Below, one piece after another: positions 1-8,745 of a DNA stretch of 64,000 nucleotides. Source of the stretch: JBKBKN01 sp046294625 (lineage in GTDB: Bacteria > Bacteroidota > Bacteroidia > M30B66); contig JBKBKN010000003.1 in assembly GCA_046294625.1 (NCBI GenBank), positions 1 to 64,000 on the forward strand, in the 5' to 3' direction. Each line of letters begins with the position of its first letter. Positions within the stretch are counted from its first letter, which is position 1. Made by a program: the position numbers and the translations under genes. The notes beneath the pieces were generated by a model. That model made no database searches, was not told where the DNA came from, and saw only the letters and a list, made by a program, of their open reading frames with translations.

Positions 1-1695
1 CTAGAAAGAGCTAGACAAGATTCGCTTGCTAGAGTGAAAGCAGAACAAGATGCGCTTGCAGCAGCCGAAAGGGCACGATTAGAAGCACTCGAAAGAGCTA
101 GAATAGATTCTCTTGCTGCCTTGAAAAATAAAGAAGACGCGGAAAGAGAGCGACTAGCCGCATTAGAAAGAGCGCGCCTTGACTCCATTGCACGTGCAAA
201 AGCAGAACAAGACGCATTAGCCGCTGCGGAAAGAGCTAGATTGGAAGCACTCGAAAGAGCCAGACTCGATTCGCTTGCCAAAGCAAAAGCAGATCAGGAA
301 GCATTAGCCGCTGCTGAAAAGGCTAGACTAGAAGCACTCGAGAGAGCTAGACAAGATTCGCTTGCTAGAGTGAAAGCAGAACAAGACGCGATTGCAGCAG
401 CCGAAAGGGATCGATTAGAAGCCCTGGAAAAAGCACGTAGAGACTCGCTTGCAGCATTAAAAAATAAGGAAGATGCTGAAAGAGAACGATTAGCTGCCCT
501 TGAAAGAGCACGCCTTGATTCTATTGCAAGAGCAAAAGCAGAACAGGAAGCACTCGCCGCAGCGGAAAGAGCCAGACTCGATGCTCTTGAAAAAGCAAGA
601 CGAGACTCGTTAGCAGCTCTGCGTAAAAAAGAAGATACAGAAAGGGCAAGGCTAGAAGCACTGGAAAAAGCCAGAAGAGATTCTCTTGCGCGAATTAAAG
701 CAGAACAGGACGCACTTGCTGCAGCTGAAAGAACAAGGCTTGAAGCTCTTGAAAAAGCAAGAAGGGATTCGCTTGCTAGAATAAAAGCAGAGCAAGAAGC
801 TCTTGCAGCAGCTGAAAGAGCGAGATTAGAAGCTATTGAAAAAGCAAGAAGGGATTCGCTTGCTAGAATAAAAGCAGAGCAAGATGCTCTTGCAGCAGCT
901 GAAAAAGCAAGACTGGAAGCTATTGAAAGAGCTAGAAAAGATTCCATCGCTTTAGTTCGAAAAAAGGAAGAAGAAGAAAAAGCGCGTCTAGCAGCAATAC
1001 AAAAAGCAAAACAAGATTCTATAGCAGCAATTCAGCAGAAAAGAGATGATGAAAAAGCTCGATTGGCGGCATTAGAAAGAGCAAGAATAGATTCTATCAA
1101 CCGTGTAAAGACTGAAAAATTACTTGCTGATCAAAAACGTTTGGAATTGATTCAGTTGCAGGAGCAAGCTAAACGTGATTCTCTTGCTGCTGAAAAACGA
1201 AGAAAAGATAAAGAAATGCAAGACAGACTTCTTGCAGAAGAACTGGCCCGAAAAGAAGCTATGGAAAAGGCCAAACGTGAAAAAGAAGCCAATGATGCTG
1301 CTTTGCGTGCTAAACGAGATGCGGAAGAAAAAGCCCGACTTGAAGCAATTGCCAAGGCTAAAGAAGAAGAAGCTAATCGCATAAAGAAAAAACAATCCGA
1401 CGATGCACTGGCTGAACAACAAGCTAGAGAGCAAGCTGAACTCGAAAAGTTAGAAAAGGCAAGACTCGAAGAAGAAAAATTAGCTAAGGAAAGACTGGCT
1501 GCTTCTGAATTGCAAAGAGGTGGAAAAACCTTAGATTCTTCTAAAGTTGTTCTGGTAATTTATGATGCTGCACGACTTGGCTATAAAGTTAAGTACTACG
1601 GTTACATCAATTTTGGAGATGGCACCGGAAATAAAGAGCTAACCAAAGAGCAGTTCTTGGAGTACTCCAGGAAATTCAAGGTAAAGAACCCCTAA
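1..1695 (+). CDS. Long charged coiled-coil repeat protein, 5' end missing
   Basis: The frame is open from base 1, so the gene begins left of the window; 564 codons are visible. About 360 residues consist of tandem units of 29 residues (consensus AEQDALAAAERARLEALERA then RLDSLARVK) mixed with 25-residue units beginning KKED or NKED. The sequence is almost wholly Ala, Glu, Arg, Lys and Leu, predicting a continuous helix, either a coiled coil or a single charged helix. It degenerates to Lys/Glu-rich helix and ends in a short non-helical tail of about 55 residues with aromatic residues (YKVKYYGYINFGDGTG, then KFKVKNP), probably a small folded domain. No signal peptide can be judged because the N-terminus is absent. 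I do not recognise the family. A rod, spacer or envelope scaffold role is inference from shape only. Confidence 0.8.
   Translation, partial: LERARQDSLARVKAEQDALAAAERARLEALERARIDSLAALKNKEDAERERLAALERARLDSIARAKAEQDALAAAERARLEALERARLDSLAKAKADQEALAAAEKARLEALERARQDSLARVKAEQDAIAAAERDRLEALEKARRDSLAALKNKEDAERERLAALERARLDSIARAKAEQEALAAAERARLDALEKARRDSLAALRKKEDTERARLEALEKARRDSLARIKAEQDALAAAERTRLEALEKARRDSLARIKAEQEALAAAERARLEAIEKARRDSLARIKAEQDALAAAEKARLEAIERARKDSIALVRKKEEEEKARLAAIQKAKQDSIAAIQQKRDDEKARLAALERARIDSINRVKTEKLLADQKRLELIQLQEQAKRDSLAAEKRRKDKEMQDRLLAEELARKEAMEKAKREKEANDAALRAKRDAEEKARLEAIAKAKEEEANRIKKKQSDDALAEQQAREQAELEKLEKARLEEEKLAKERLAASELQRGGKTLDSSKVVLVIYDAARLGYKVKYYGYINFGDGTGNKELTKEQFLEYSRKFKVKNP
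40..1110 (+). repeat. Thirteen in-frame tandem repeats of 87 or 75 bp
   Basis: Reading the protein from base 40, unit lengths run 29, 25, 29, 29, 29, 25, 29, 25, 29, 29, 29, 25, 25 residues. The copies starting at 751 and 838 are offset by exactly 87 bp and differ at only a few bases, so some duplications look recent. The array lies wholly within a coding frame. Confidence 0.85.
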
Positions 1696-1789
1696 ATAGA
1701 TTTATTTACATGCTTGTAATTTGCTAAAGCGCAAAAGACAAATACTTCTGATTCCTTTGTTTAAAGGCTACTTCGAGCCTGATGCGATT

Positions 1790-2701
1790 TCAAACATAGC
1801 GTAGATTTTTACTGTCCAAAGCAGATTCTTCTGTTAACCGGTAGGCAACAAGATTACCTCCTTTTGCAACACTGTAGTCCAAACAGCATATATTCGCTCT
1901 GTAAATTGATGGTTCTCCCTTAAGCCAGTAATGACCAAAAAATACATTCTTGTCAGTGTGGTGATCAAAGTTAAGTAATTTAAATGCTGATAATTCGATT
2001 GGCTGCTCCGGCAAATGAGCAATTGTCTCAACACTAATTGATTTATAGGTCATAACCGATGGATCTTCCCACCACTTTATCCGTATTTCAGTTCTTCTTG
2101 TTCCATCTTTATCAGTAAAAGATAGACCTTTAGGCATTCTCAGTTCTTTACCTTTTAATGTCTGCTCAATGGCTTCATTTAAGGCTGTGCCAATCTTCAC
2201 GGATTGGTAAATAAGTTCGTCAGTCAGTCTGTCGTCAACTAAAGTTTTTCTTAGAAATTCAATGTTGTTAATGTCCCAACAAGCATGAACCGCTCTGAAA
2301 GTTTCCGTTTCGTAGTATAAAGGCAAGGTCTTAAACCACTCTAAATAGTCTTCATATTCTTGCTGCCTGTTTTGAAACTGTTTAAGCGTCTCGTAATGCT
2401 GAATGATGTTTTTGATTAAATGTTTTCGAAGGTGCCCGCCTTCAGTTTCTTGAAAATGAAAACATAGAGCATTGTATTCGTGATTTCCTATTAAAGCAAC
2501 TGCATTTTGGCTGTCCACCATCGCTTTAACTATTTGAAGTGTTTCTCTGATTTTAGGTCCTCTATCGATATAGTCGCCAACAAACAATGCTTTTCTTTCA
2601 GGATGCGAGTAGGTTCCATTGCGATTACTGTAGCCTAACTTTAACAGTAACTGTTCGAGTTTATCTGCATGCCCTTGGATGTCACCTATTATGTCAAACA
2701 T
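1790..2701 (-). CDS. PPP-family metallophosphatase (PrpA/ApaH-like)
   Basis: The protein has the two-metal calcineurin-like signature of serine/threonine phosphatases and diadenosine tetraphosphatases: IIGDIQGH at its extreme N-terminus, GDYIDRGP about 40 residues later, and GNHE. A later GHYW fits a further metal-binding histidine. I start at the ATG at 2701, giving MFDIIGD, because the frame upstream adds 20 residues with no family likeness and the first metal motif normally sits at the N-terminus. There is no signal peptide, so it should be cytoplasmic. The substrate could be a phosphoprotein or a dinucleoside polyphosphate; sequence alone does not decide. It stands alone, convergent with the repeat-protein gene. 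Confidence 0.8.
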   Translation of the reverse strand: MFDIIGDIQGHADKLEQLLLKLGYSNRNGTYSHPERKALFVGDYIDRGPKIRETLQIVKAMVDSQNAVALIGNHEYNALCFHFQETEGGHLRKHLIKNIIQHYETLKQFQNRQQEYEDYLEWFKTLPLYYETETFRAVHACWDINNIEFLRKTLVDDRLTDELIYQSVKIGTALNEAIEQTLKGKELRMPKGLSFTDKDGTRRTEIRIKWWEDPSVMTYKSISVETIAHLPEQPIELSAFKLLNFDHHTDKNVFFGHYWLKGEPSIYRANICCLDYSVAKGGNLVAYRLTEESALDSKNLRYV

Positions 2702-2828
2702 ATTATGATGGATGTTACAAGGGTACCTAAAAATCTCAGTCAAACTGAAAAACTTTAACACTTAGCCATATTTCTATGCACTACAAATTACCTCAAACTG
2801 AATTACCATTAAAAACGAGATAAATCAG

Positions 2829-2837
2829 TACTTTTGC
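2829..2837 (+). promoter_or_regulatory. Candidate -7 box for tRNA-Arg
   Basis: TACTTTTGC matches the Bacteroidota -7 consensus TAnnTTTG and lies 53 nt upstream of the tRNA. No clear -33 TTG is visible at the usual distance. Confidence 0.35.
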
Positions 2838-2890
2838 AAACTAACTTTAAGGATATGGCTTCTGTACTTGAAGCAGACACTGAAAAATAT

Positions 2891-2962
2891 GGTCTCATAG
2901 TTCAACGGATAGAATAGAAGTTTCCTAAACTTTTGATGTGGGTTCGATTCCCGCTGAGACCA
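2891..2962 (+). tRNA. tRNA-Arg (anticodon CCT)
   Basis: The sequence folds as a complete cloverleaf. The acceptor stem is GGTCTCA with TGAGACC. The D stem is GTTC with GAAT. The anticodon stem is GAAGT with ACTTT around the loop TTCCTAA, placing CCT at 2924-2926. The T arm is GTGGG-TTCGATT-CCCGC, with a four-base variable loop. The discriminator is A at 2962 and no CCA is encoded. It decodes AGG. The gene ends 12 bp from the stop codon of the convergent LOG-family gene. Confidence 0.95.
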
Positions 2963-2974
2963 CTACGTACATAA

Positions 2975-3700
2975 TCAGAAGTTCGGTTTGAACATGTATT
3001 TCTTGTAGAATTCATTAATTGCTACTACAGCTTCCTCGGCAGTATCAACTAATACAAATAAATTCAAGTCTTCCGGACTGATGTAAGGATTCTCGGCCAA
3101 TAATTGCTCTTTTACCCACTCCACAAGGCCTGTCCAAAATTTCTTATCAACCAACACGAGCGGAAAGCGTGCGATTTTATTTGTTTGAATAAGTGTAAGT
3201 GCTTCAAAAAACTCGTCTAAGGTGCCAAAGCCCCCAGGCATAATCACAAAACCTTGAGCATACTTCATAAACATAACCTTCCTCACGAAGAAATAGTCGA
3301 AGTTGATTATTTTATCACGATCAATGAATCTGTTTCCTTCCTGCTCAAAGGGAAGCACGATATTTAATCCTACTGACTTACCTCCCCCACGGTGAGCTCC
3401 TTTATTACCGGCTTCCATAATACCCGGACCACCACCGGTGATGATACCATAGCCTTCTCTAGTGAGACGGTAGGCAATATCTTCTGCCATTTTATAATGA
3501 GCGTCTTCTGGTTTTGCACGCGCTGAGCCGAAAATCGAAACACAAGGTCCGATCTTGCTGAGCTTTTCAAAACCTTCTACAAACTCGGCCATGATTTTGA
3601 AAATCTGCCACGAATTTGATGTTTTGATTTCTGTCCAATCTTTTTCTTTAAAGGCTTCGATAATTTTATTCTCGTGCCCGTTTTCTTTTTGTTCTGACAT
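2975..3700 (-). CDS. LOG-family nucleotide 5'-monophosphate phosphoribohydrolase
   Basis: The 241-residue Rossmann-fold protein belongs to the LOG / TIGR00730 family (formerly annotated lysine decarboxylase). The family motif PGGFGT is at residues 155-160 followed by Glu163, with Arg140/Lys141 upstream, the expected catalytic set. A glycine-rich GGGPGIMEAGNKG segment lies near residue 90. Family members hydrolyse AMP or cytokinin nucleotides to base plus ribose 5-phosphate. The N-terminal 30 residues are charged and variable. The start codon lies 5 bp after the uvrA stop, so the gene is probably cotranscribed with uvrA, perhaps linking nucleotide salvage to repair; that link is inference. Confidence 0.85.
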   Translation of the reverse strand: MSEQKENGHENKIIEAFKEKDWTEIKTSNSWQIFKIMAEFVEGFEKLSKIGPCVSIFGSARAKPEDAHYKMAEDIAYRLTREGYGIITGGGPGIMEAGNKGAHRGGGKSVGLNIVLPFEQEGNRFIDRDKIINFDYFFVRKVMFMKYAQGFVIMPGGFGTLDEFFEALTLIQTNKIARFPLVLVDKKFWTGLVEWVKEQLLAENPYISPEDLNLFVLVDTAEEAVVAINEFYKKYMFKPNF

Positions 3701-3705
3701 ATCGT

Positions 3706-6531
3706 TTATCTATTCTTTAATTCTATGTTTAAGAATCGACCTGTGTGGCTTTTCTTGTTTTTTGCTATTTCCTCCGGCGTGCCTTCACAAACGATGGCTC
3801 CACCCTTCTCTCCTCCTTCGGGACCAATATCTATTACATAATCAGCTACTTTTATAATGTCCATATTATGCTCGATCACCAAAACTGTATTTCCTTTGTT
3901 AACCAATTTCTGCAATACATCGAGCAAAATACGAATATCTTCGAAATGTAGGCCTGTGGTTGGTTCATCTAAAATGTAGAAAGTTTTACCTGTATCTCGC
4001 TTAGATAGTTCTGTAGCCAATTTTACTCTTTGCGCTTCGCCCCCTGAGAGCGTAGTAGATTGCTGACCTAGTTTGATATACCCCAATCCTACATCTTGTA
4101 ATGTTTTGATTTTATGCAAAATAGAAGGAATGCCTTCAAAAAAATGCACAGCATCATCAATTGTCATCTCTAACACATCGCTGATGGATTTACCTTTGTA
4201 TCTCACCTCGAGTGTTTCACGGTTATATCTTTTTCCTTGGCAGGTTGGACAATGAACGTACACATCGGGTAGAAAATTCATTTCTATAACTTGCATGCCA
4301 GCCCCGCCACAGGTTTCGCATCTGCCTCCTTTTACATTGAAGGAAAAGCGCCCAGGCTTGTACCCTCTAATCTTGGCTTCGGGTAGCTCTGCAAACAGCA
4401 TGCGGATGTCCGAAAAAACCCCACAATAGGTTGCTGGATTTGAGCGCGGTGTTCTGCCAATCGGTGTTTGATCGATTTCAATCACTTTATCCAAATGTTC
4501 TAAGCCTTCAATTTTTTTGTAAGGCAAAGGCTTTTGATGACTATGGTAAAAATGTTGACTTAAAATGGGATATAATGTCTCCGAAATAAGTGATGATTTA
4601 CCGCTCCCTGAAACACCGGTCACGCATACCATCAGCCCTAATGGAATCGTTAAATCGACCTTTTTCAAATTATTTCCACTGGCTTTGTAAAGTTTTAGAT
4701 ACTTTCCATTAGGTTGTCTTCGTTGCTTAGGTATTACAATGCTGATATGATTATTCAAATACTTGGCGGTGAGCGAATCAGAATGAATGATATCCTTTAC
4801 ATTTCCTTGCGCCACTACCCTACCACCATGCACACCGGCTGCCGGGCCAATGTCTATCACATGATCGGCTGCTAAAATCATATCCTTGTCGTGCTCCACT
4901 ACTAGCACAGAATTTCCAGTATCTCTTAAGTCTTGCAGAGCCTCGATCAGTAAACTGTTATCGCGTTGATGCAAACCAATAGATGGCTCATCGAGAATAT
5001 AGAGTACACCACGCAGTTTTGAGCCAATTTGGGTTGCCAGTCTGATTCGCTGGGCTTCGCCTCCTGATAAAGTTGCAGTTGGTCTATTTAGTGTCAAATA
5101 ATCCAAACCAACATTTAGGAGAAATTTCAATCTCGCCCTGATCTCTTTTATCACATCGGCACCGATCATCTTCTGTTTGTCAGACAAGTATTGATCTACC
5201 TGAGCAAACCAAACTGATAATTGGGCAATGTCTAATTCTGCAAGTTGAGCTATATTCTTATCATGAACTTTAAACCATAGTGCCTGCTTTTTCAATCTCG
5301 CGCCTTCACATTCAGGGCATCTCACCGGATTCATAAAATTCTCTGCCCATTGCTTAGTTCCTTCGGTGGCTGCATCTTGATGCTGAGATTGTATAAAATT
5401 TACAATTCCATTGAAACTCATACTAAATCCACTGTGAGCAAAGTCCGTATCCTTAATCTTTAAAACTTCTTCGGTACCGAATAAGATCGCATCAAGACCA
5501 TCTTTATCTATGTTTTTAATGGGTTCATTGATAGAGAATCCATATTTATCAGCAATAGCTTCTATTTGTGTGTAAATCCAAGATTTTTTATATTCTCCCA
5601 AGGGTTTTATGCCACCTTGTTTGATGCTTTTGTTCAAATCTGGAATAATCTTTTTTAAATCGACCTGATTGATTTCACCTAAACCATGACAAGATGGGCA
5701 AGCACCATAAGGCGAATTAAACGAAAACAGATTAGGAGCTGGTTCATCGTAAGAAATACCAGATGAAGGGCACATCAGGAATTTACTGTAACTTCTTATT
5801 TCGTTGGTTTCCTGATCCAAAATCATGAGATGGCCTTTACCCATTTTCATCGCTGTTCGCACCGACTCTGTGATTCTACCTTTCGCAGACTCTTCGGCTT
5901 GAATTCTATCTATCACCACTTCAATATCATGGACTTTGTAGCGGTCAAGCTTCATTCCAAAAACGATCTCCTTCAATTCATTATCTACTCTAACCCTACT
6001 GTATCCTTGTTTCCGAATTTGCTCGAACAATTCTCTGTAATGACCTTTTCTACCTTTCACCACCGGAGCAAGAAGCACCAGTTTTCTATCTTTATATTGG
6101 TCCAAGATAAGCTGAATGATTTGCTGCTCTGCATAGCGAACCATTTTTTCTCCGGTAACATAGGAATATGCCTCGCCGGCTCTGGCAAAAAGAAGGCGCA
6201 TAAAATCATACACTTCTGTGATTGTTCCAACTGTGGATCTCGGATTTCGATTCGTTGATTTTTGTTCGATAGCTATCACTGGACTTAGGCCTGTAATTCG
6301 ATCCACATCCGGACGCTCCATTCCCCCCATGAATTGTCTGGCATAAGCTGAAAAACTTTCGATGTAGCGTCGCTGACCTTCTGCATAAATAGTGTCAAAA
6401 GCCAAAGAAGATTTTCCGCTTCCACTCAAGCCGGTTATTACCACGAGTTTGTTTCGTGGAATTTTTATATCAATGTTTTTAAGATTATGTTCTCGTGCCC
6501 CAAAAATCTCAATTGACTCAGTATAACTCAT
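3706..6531 (-). CDS. uvrA: Excinuclease ABC subunit A
   Basis: This 941-residue protein is the damage-recognition ATPase of nucleotide excision repair and works with UvrB. It carries two ABC ATPase modules: Walker A GLSGSGKSS at about residues 34-42 and GVSGSGKSS near 640, with signature LSGGEAQR in each half. The C-terminal zinc module is intact, with CETCGGAG near residue 738 and CPTCQGKR near 762. In the first zinc module the leading pair reads C254-P-S-S257 rather than CxxC, while C278 and C281 are present. Length is normal for UvrA. It is followed at 5 bp by the LOG-family gene. A promoter with TTG, 21 nt, TATTTTCG lies just upstream. Confidence 0.97.
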   Translation of the reverse strand: MSYTESIEIFGAREHNLKNIDIKIPRNKLVVITGLSGSGKSSLAFDTIYAEGQRRYIESFSAYARQFMGGMERPDVDRITGLSPVIAIEQKSTNRNPRSTVGTITEVYDFMRLLFARAGEAYSYVTGEKMVRYAEQQIIQLILDQYKDRKLVLLAPVVKGRKGHYRELFEQIRKQGYSRVRVDNELKEIVFGMKLDRYKVHDIEVVIDRIQAEESAKGRITESVRTAMKMGKGHLMILDQETNEIRSYSKFLMCPSSGISYDEPAPNLFSFNSPYGACPSCHGLGEINQVDLKKIIPDLNKSIKQGGIKPLGEYKKSWIYTQIEAIADKYGFSINEPIKNIDKDGLDAILFGTEEVLKIKDTDFAHSGFSMSFNGIVNFIQSQHQDAATEGTKQWAENFMNPVRCPECEGARLKKQALWFKVHDKNIAQLAELDIAQLSVWFAQVDQYLSDKQKMIGADVIKEIRARLKFLLNVGLDYLTLNRPTATLSGGEAQRIRLATQIGSKLRGVLYILDEPSIGLHQRDNSLLIEALQDLRDTGNSVLVVEHDKDMILAADHVIDIGPAAGVHGGRVVAQGNVKDIIHSDSLTAKYLNNHISIVIPKQRRQPNGKYLKLYKASGNNLKKVDLTIPLGLMVCVTGVSGSGKSSLISETLYPILSQHFYHSHQKPLPYKKIEGLEHLDKVIEIDQTPIGRTPRSNPATYCGVFSDIRMLFAELPEAKIRGYKPGRFSFNVKGGRCETCGGAGMQVIEMNFLPDVYVHCPTCQGKRYNRETLEVRYKGKSISDVLEMTIDDAVHFFEGIPSILHKIKTLQDVGLGYIKLGQQSTTLSGGEAQRVKLATELSKRDTGKTFYILDEPTTGLHFEDIRILLDVLQKLVNKGNTVLVIEHNMDIIKVADYVIDIGPEGGEKGGAIVCEGTPEEIAKNKKSHTGRFLNIELKNR

Positions 6532-6555
6532 GAATATTTACCGGAATAGCAAGTG

Positions 6556-6587
6556 CGAAAATAAAGTAATGCCAACCACCTAAACAA
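6556..6587 (-). promoter_or_regulatory. uvrA promoter
   Basis: On the minus strand TTG (6587-6585) is followed after 21 nt by TATTTTCG (6563-6556). This is a -33/-7 arrangement with one change from TAnnTTTG. The expected transcript start is near 6549, about 18 nt before the uvrA ATG. Confidence 0.55.
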
Positions 6588-6629
6588 TTTAATTGACTAA
6601 TAGTTGGGTTTGACCAAAGTTTATGATGG

Positions 6630-7649
6630 TTAATTCCCAGGCGTTTCATCGCTCGTTTCACGATCAATCATTTCCAAAAAACGAGGATTATCGAGCAATT
6701 CTTTCTTGGGTAGTTTTAATGCATACGTCTTCTTATCGGCATTCAATAATGCATCAGTTCTAATCCATGCATTGAAGTAGCGAAAGGTTTTGTAGGGATA
6801 TCCTAGGTTTGTAATAAACTGTGGTAGATTTTTTATGGTGGAATCAACTGTGATTGTTTCTGTTGGAATAGCCGGGTAAAGGTCTTTCTGTCTGAAATAG
6901 AATCCATACTGCTTAGGATTATTCACTATTTCTTTGATTGCAACCACACGGAAAACATATCTTGACGTTTCTTCATTCAGCGATAAGTCATAGTAACTTT
7001 TTGTTTTTTGACGTTCCAATTGCTTCGCGATTCCATTAGTACCCATATTGTAAGAAGCAGCAACCAAGGTCCAGCTTCCAAATTGCTTGTAGGCATCTTT
7101 AAAATACTTACAGGCTGCTTCTGTTGATTTTTCGATATGGTAACGCTCATCAATATTATCATTGACCACTAAACCATAGGCCTGTGCAGTAGATGGAATA
7201 AACTGCCAGAATCCAGCCGCCCCCTTAGGGGAAACATTTAAGGTGAAACCACTTTCTACAAGTGCTAAAAACTTAAAATCATCAGGAATTCCATTTCGTT
7301 TAAGTATCGGTTCAATAATTTTCATCCAACGATTTGCTCGTTTAATCATCAAGAGTGTTTGCGATTGCCAGTAGGTATTGACCAAGAGTTCTCTATCGAG
7401 TCGCTCTCTAACATCAAAATCATTTACTGGAACCTTTTCTCCAGCAAATTCAACATTCTCTGGAATGTTTACAGCAAAAACCTTGTAGTGTTCATTAAAC
7501 TTTTGCTGGAAGAGCGAATCTTCATCAATCGGTTTATTGTAAAAACTAAAAAGTCTGATGAAAATAAGCGAAACAAGCAAAAACAGCATGGAAACCGAAA
7601 TCCTAAGGATTGGTTTCTGCTTGCTTCGTATGATTTTGTGAATCTTCAA
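6630..7649 (-). CDS. Lytic murein transglycosylase, MltD-like SLT domain
   Basis: A short positive N-terminus and one hydrophobic segment (about residues 15-34) anchor the protein to the inner membrane or act as a signal. The SLT domain follows, with catalytic Glu132 in ALVESGF, GFWQFIPSTA at 146-155 and ASYNMGTNG downstream, the transglycosylase family 1 signature. Such enzymes cleave the MurNAc-GlcNAc bond, forming 1,6-anhydro ends. At 339 residues it lacks the LysM repeats of E. coli MltD. The first ATG overlaps the upstream wecA-like gene by 47 bp; Met21 would remove the overlap but would also remove the basic N-terminus. It ends the polysaccharide block, consistent with opening the wall for envelope assembly (inference). 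Confidence 0.85.
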   Translation of the reverse strand: MKIHKIIRSKQKPILRISVSMLFLLVSLIFIRLFSFYNKPIDEDSLFQQKFNEHYKVFAVNIPENVEFAGEKVPVNDFDVRERLDRELLVNTYWQSQTLLMIKRANRWMKIIEPILKRNGIPDDFKFLALVESGFTLNVSPKGAAGFWQFIPSTAQAYGLVVNDNIDERYHIEKSTEAACKYFKDAYKQFGSWTLVAASYNMGTNGIAKQLERQKTKSYYDLSLNEETSRYVFRVVAIKEIVNNPKQYGFYFRQKDLYPAIPTETITVDSTIKNLPQFITNLGYPYKTFRYFNAWIRTDALLNADKKTYALKLPKKELLDNPRFLEMIDRETSDETPGN

Positions 7650-8733
7650 TCGATTTTGGTTTTGGTTTACTGATACGAGTGATACTGTATAACGTTAAGA
7701 AAATTATCAAAAATAATGCCCCAAATAAAAAAGTATAGAGCTGAGTCCATTCTTTTATGGAATTGATGATAATCACACTCACAAACAAGGTGCCTAATGA
7801 AATTAATATAAGAATAAATGCCACTTGACGATCTGTGAAGCCAAGATAAGAAAGATGATGGGTAGTGTGGTCTCTTCCTCCCACAAAGGGAGATTTACCT
7901 TTTAACATACGATTGATAGTTACTGAAGCGGTATCGGAAAGCGGGACAACAAAAATCAGGATTGCAACCAAAAATTGTTTTGCAGGGACAGCCACACCAT
8001 GATAGTCCACACCATTCCAAAAATATTTTATCCCTAAATAAGCCAAAAAAACCCCAAGAAACTGACTACCGCTGTCACCCATATACATGCGCGATGGATT
8101 CCAGTTATAGTAAAGAAAACCGGCAATAGCCGACAATATCCCTAAGAAAATGGTCAGGTCGATGGTAGGATAATCACCGTTAAAAATTATAATTGCAACA
8201 GCAGCGGATATTATGATGAATGAAGTAGATGAAGTGATGGCGTCCATATTGTCGAGCATATTGATTGAATTCATCAATCCAATCACCCAAAGCATGGTGA
8301 AAGCATAGTTAAGCCAATCGTAAGGAAATATTGAAATCACCAATCCGGTAAAAAGGAAAAGAAAAGCACAAATGAACTGAACTGAAAATTTCAAAAAAGG
8401 CTTGGTATTGTAGGCATCGTCGGCTAGTCCCATGGCAAAACCGAGTGATGTGGTGATAAAAAATCCAAAAAACGATGGATTCTTAATGATCTCTTCATTG
8501 CTAAAGAATAACACATGAAATACCAAGGAGAATAGAAACAAAATGTAAAATGAAATGCCACCGAAAGCAGGCTTTGTGGTTGAACTCCATCTTATTTCAT
8601 CCTTTTCATTTTTGCGCCCCATGCTGAATGAAAATTTCAATAATAGTCCATTGGCTATAACAGAAATTATCACCATGGAAAAACAGAAAAAAATTAGCAA
8701 TGATGAAGGGGAAAAAAAGTTAAAATCAATCAT
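7603..8733 (-). CDS. MraY/WecA-family undecaprenyl-phosphate glycosyl-1-phosphate transferase
   Basis: This 376-residue polytopic protein has the catalytic landmarks of the WecA/TagO/MraY superfamily: Asp105-Asp106 (GLADD), NMLDNMD at 158-164, GDSG at 219-222 and GGRDHTTHH at 285-293. These enzymes transfer a sugar phosphate, usually GlcNAc-1-P, to undecaprenyl phosphate and so start assembly of O-antigen, capsule or teichoic-type polymers. About ten hydrophobic segments are visible. The HxxHH-type cytoplasmic loop points to WecA rather than MraY. It lies 12 bp downstream of rfbC in the same direction and is the likely initiating enzyme for the polymer exported by the Wzc/Wza pair next to it. 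Confidence 0.88.
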   Translation of the reverse strand: MIDFNFFSPSSLLIFFCFSMVIISVIANGLLLKFSFSMGRKNEKDEIRWSSTTKPAFGGISFYILFLFSLVFHVLFFSNEEIIKNPSFFGFFITTSLGFAMGLADDAYNTKPFLKFSVQFICAFLFLFTGLVISIFPYDWLNYAFTMLWVIGLMNSINMLDNMDAITSSTSFIIISAAVAIIIFNGDYPTIDLTIFLGILSAIAGFLYYNWNPSRMYMGDSGSQFLGVFLAYLGIKYFWNGVDYHGVAVPAKQFLVAILIFVVPLSDTASVTINRMLKGKSPFVGGRDHTTHHLSYLGFTDRQVAFILILISLGTLFVSVIIINSIKEWTQLYTFLFGALFLIIFLTLYSITRISKPKPKSIEDSQNHTKQAETNP

Positions 8734-8745
8734 AGGCTGTTCACA

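Noticed and set aside
294..947. Long 217-codon frame on the minus strand inside the repeat protein
   Set aside because: It is the Ser/Ala-rich mirror of the repetitive plus-strand gene, follows its repeat period, and has no start signals of its own.
1..1110. Possible CRISPR array or satellite at the left edge
   Set aside because: The repeats are in frame, vary by codon, have no unique spacers and encode a clean helical protein.
1764..1782. Hairpin AGGCT/AGCCT as terminator between the repeat protein and phosphatase
   Set aside because: Only a 5-bp stem and no T-run on either strand.
5830..6258. 142-codon plus-strand frame inside uvrA
   Set aside because: It lies wholly within conserved UvrA coding sequence on the opposite strand and resembles no protein.
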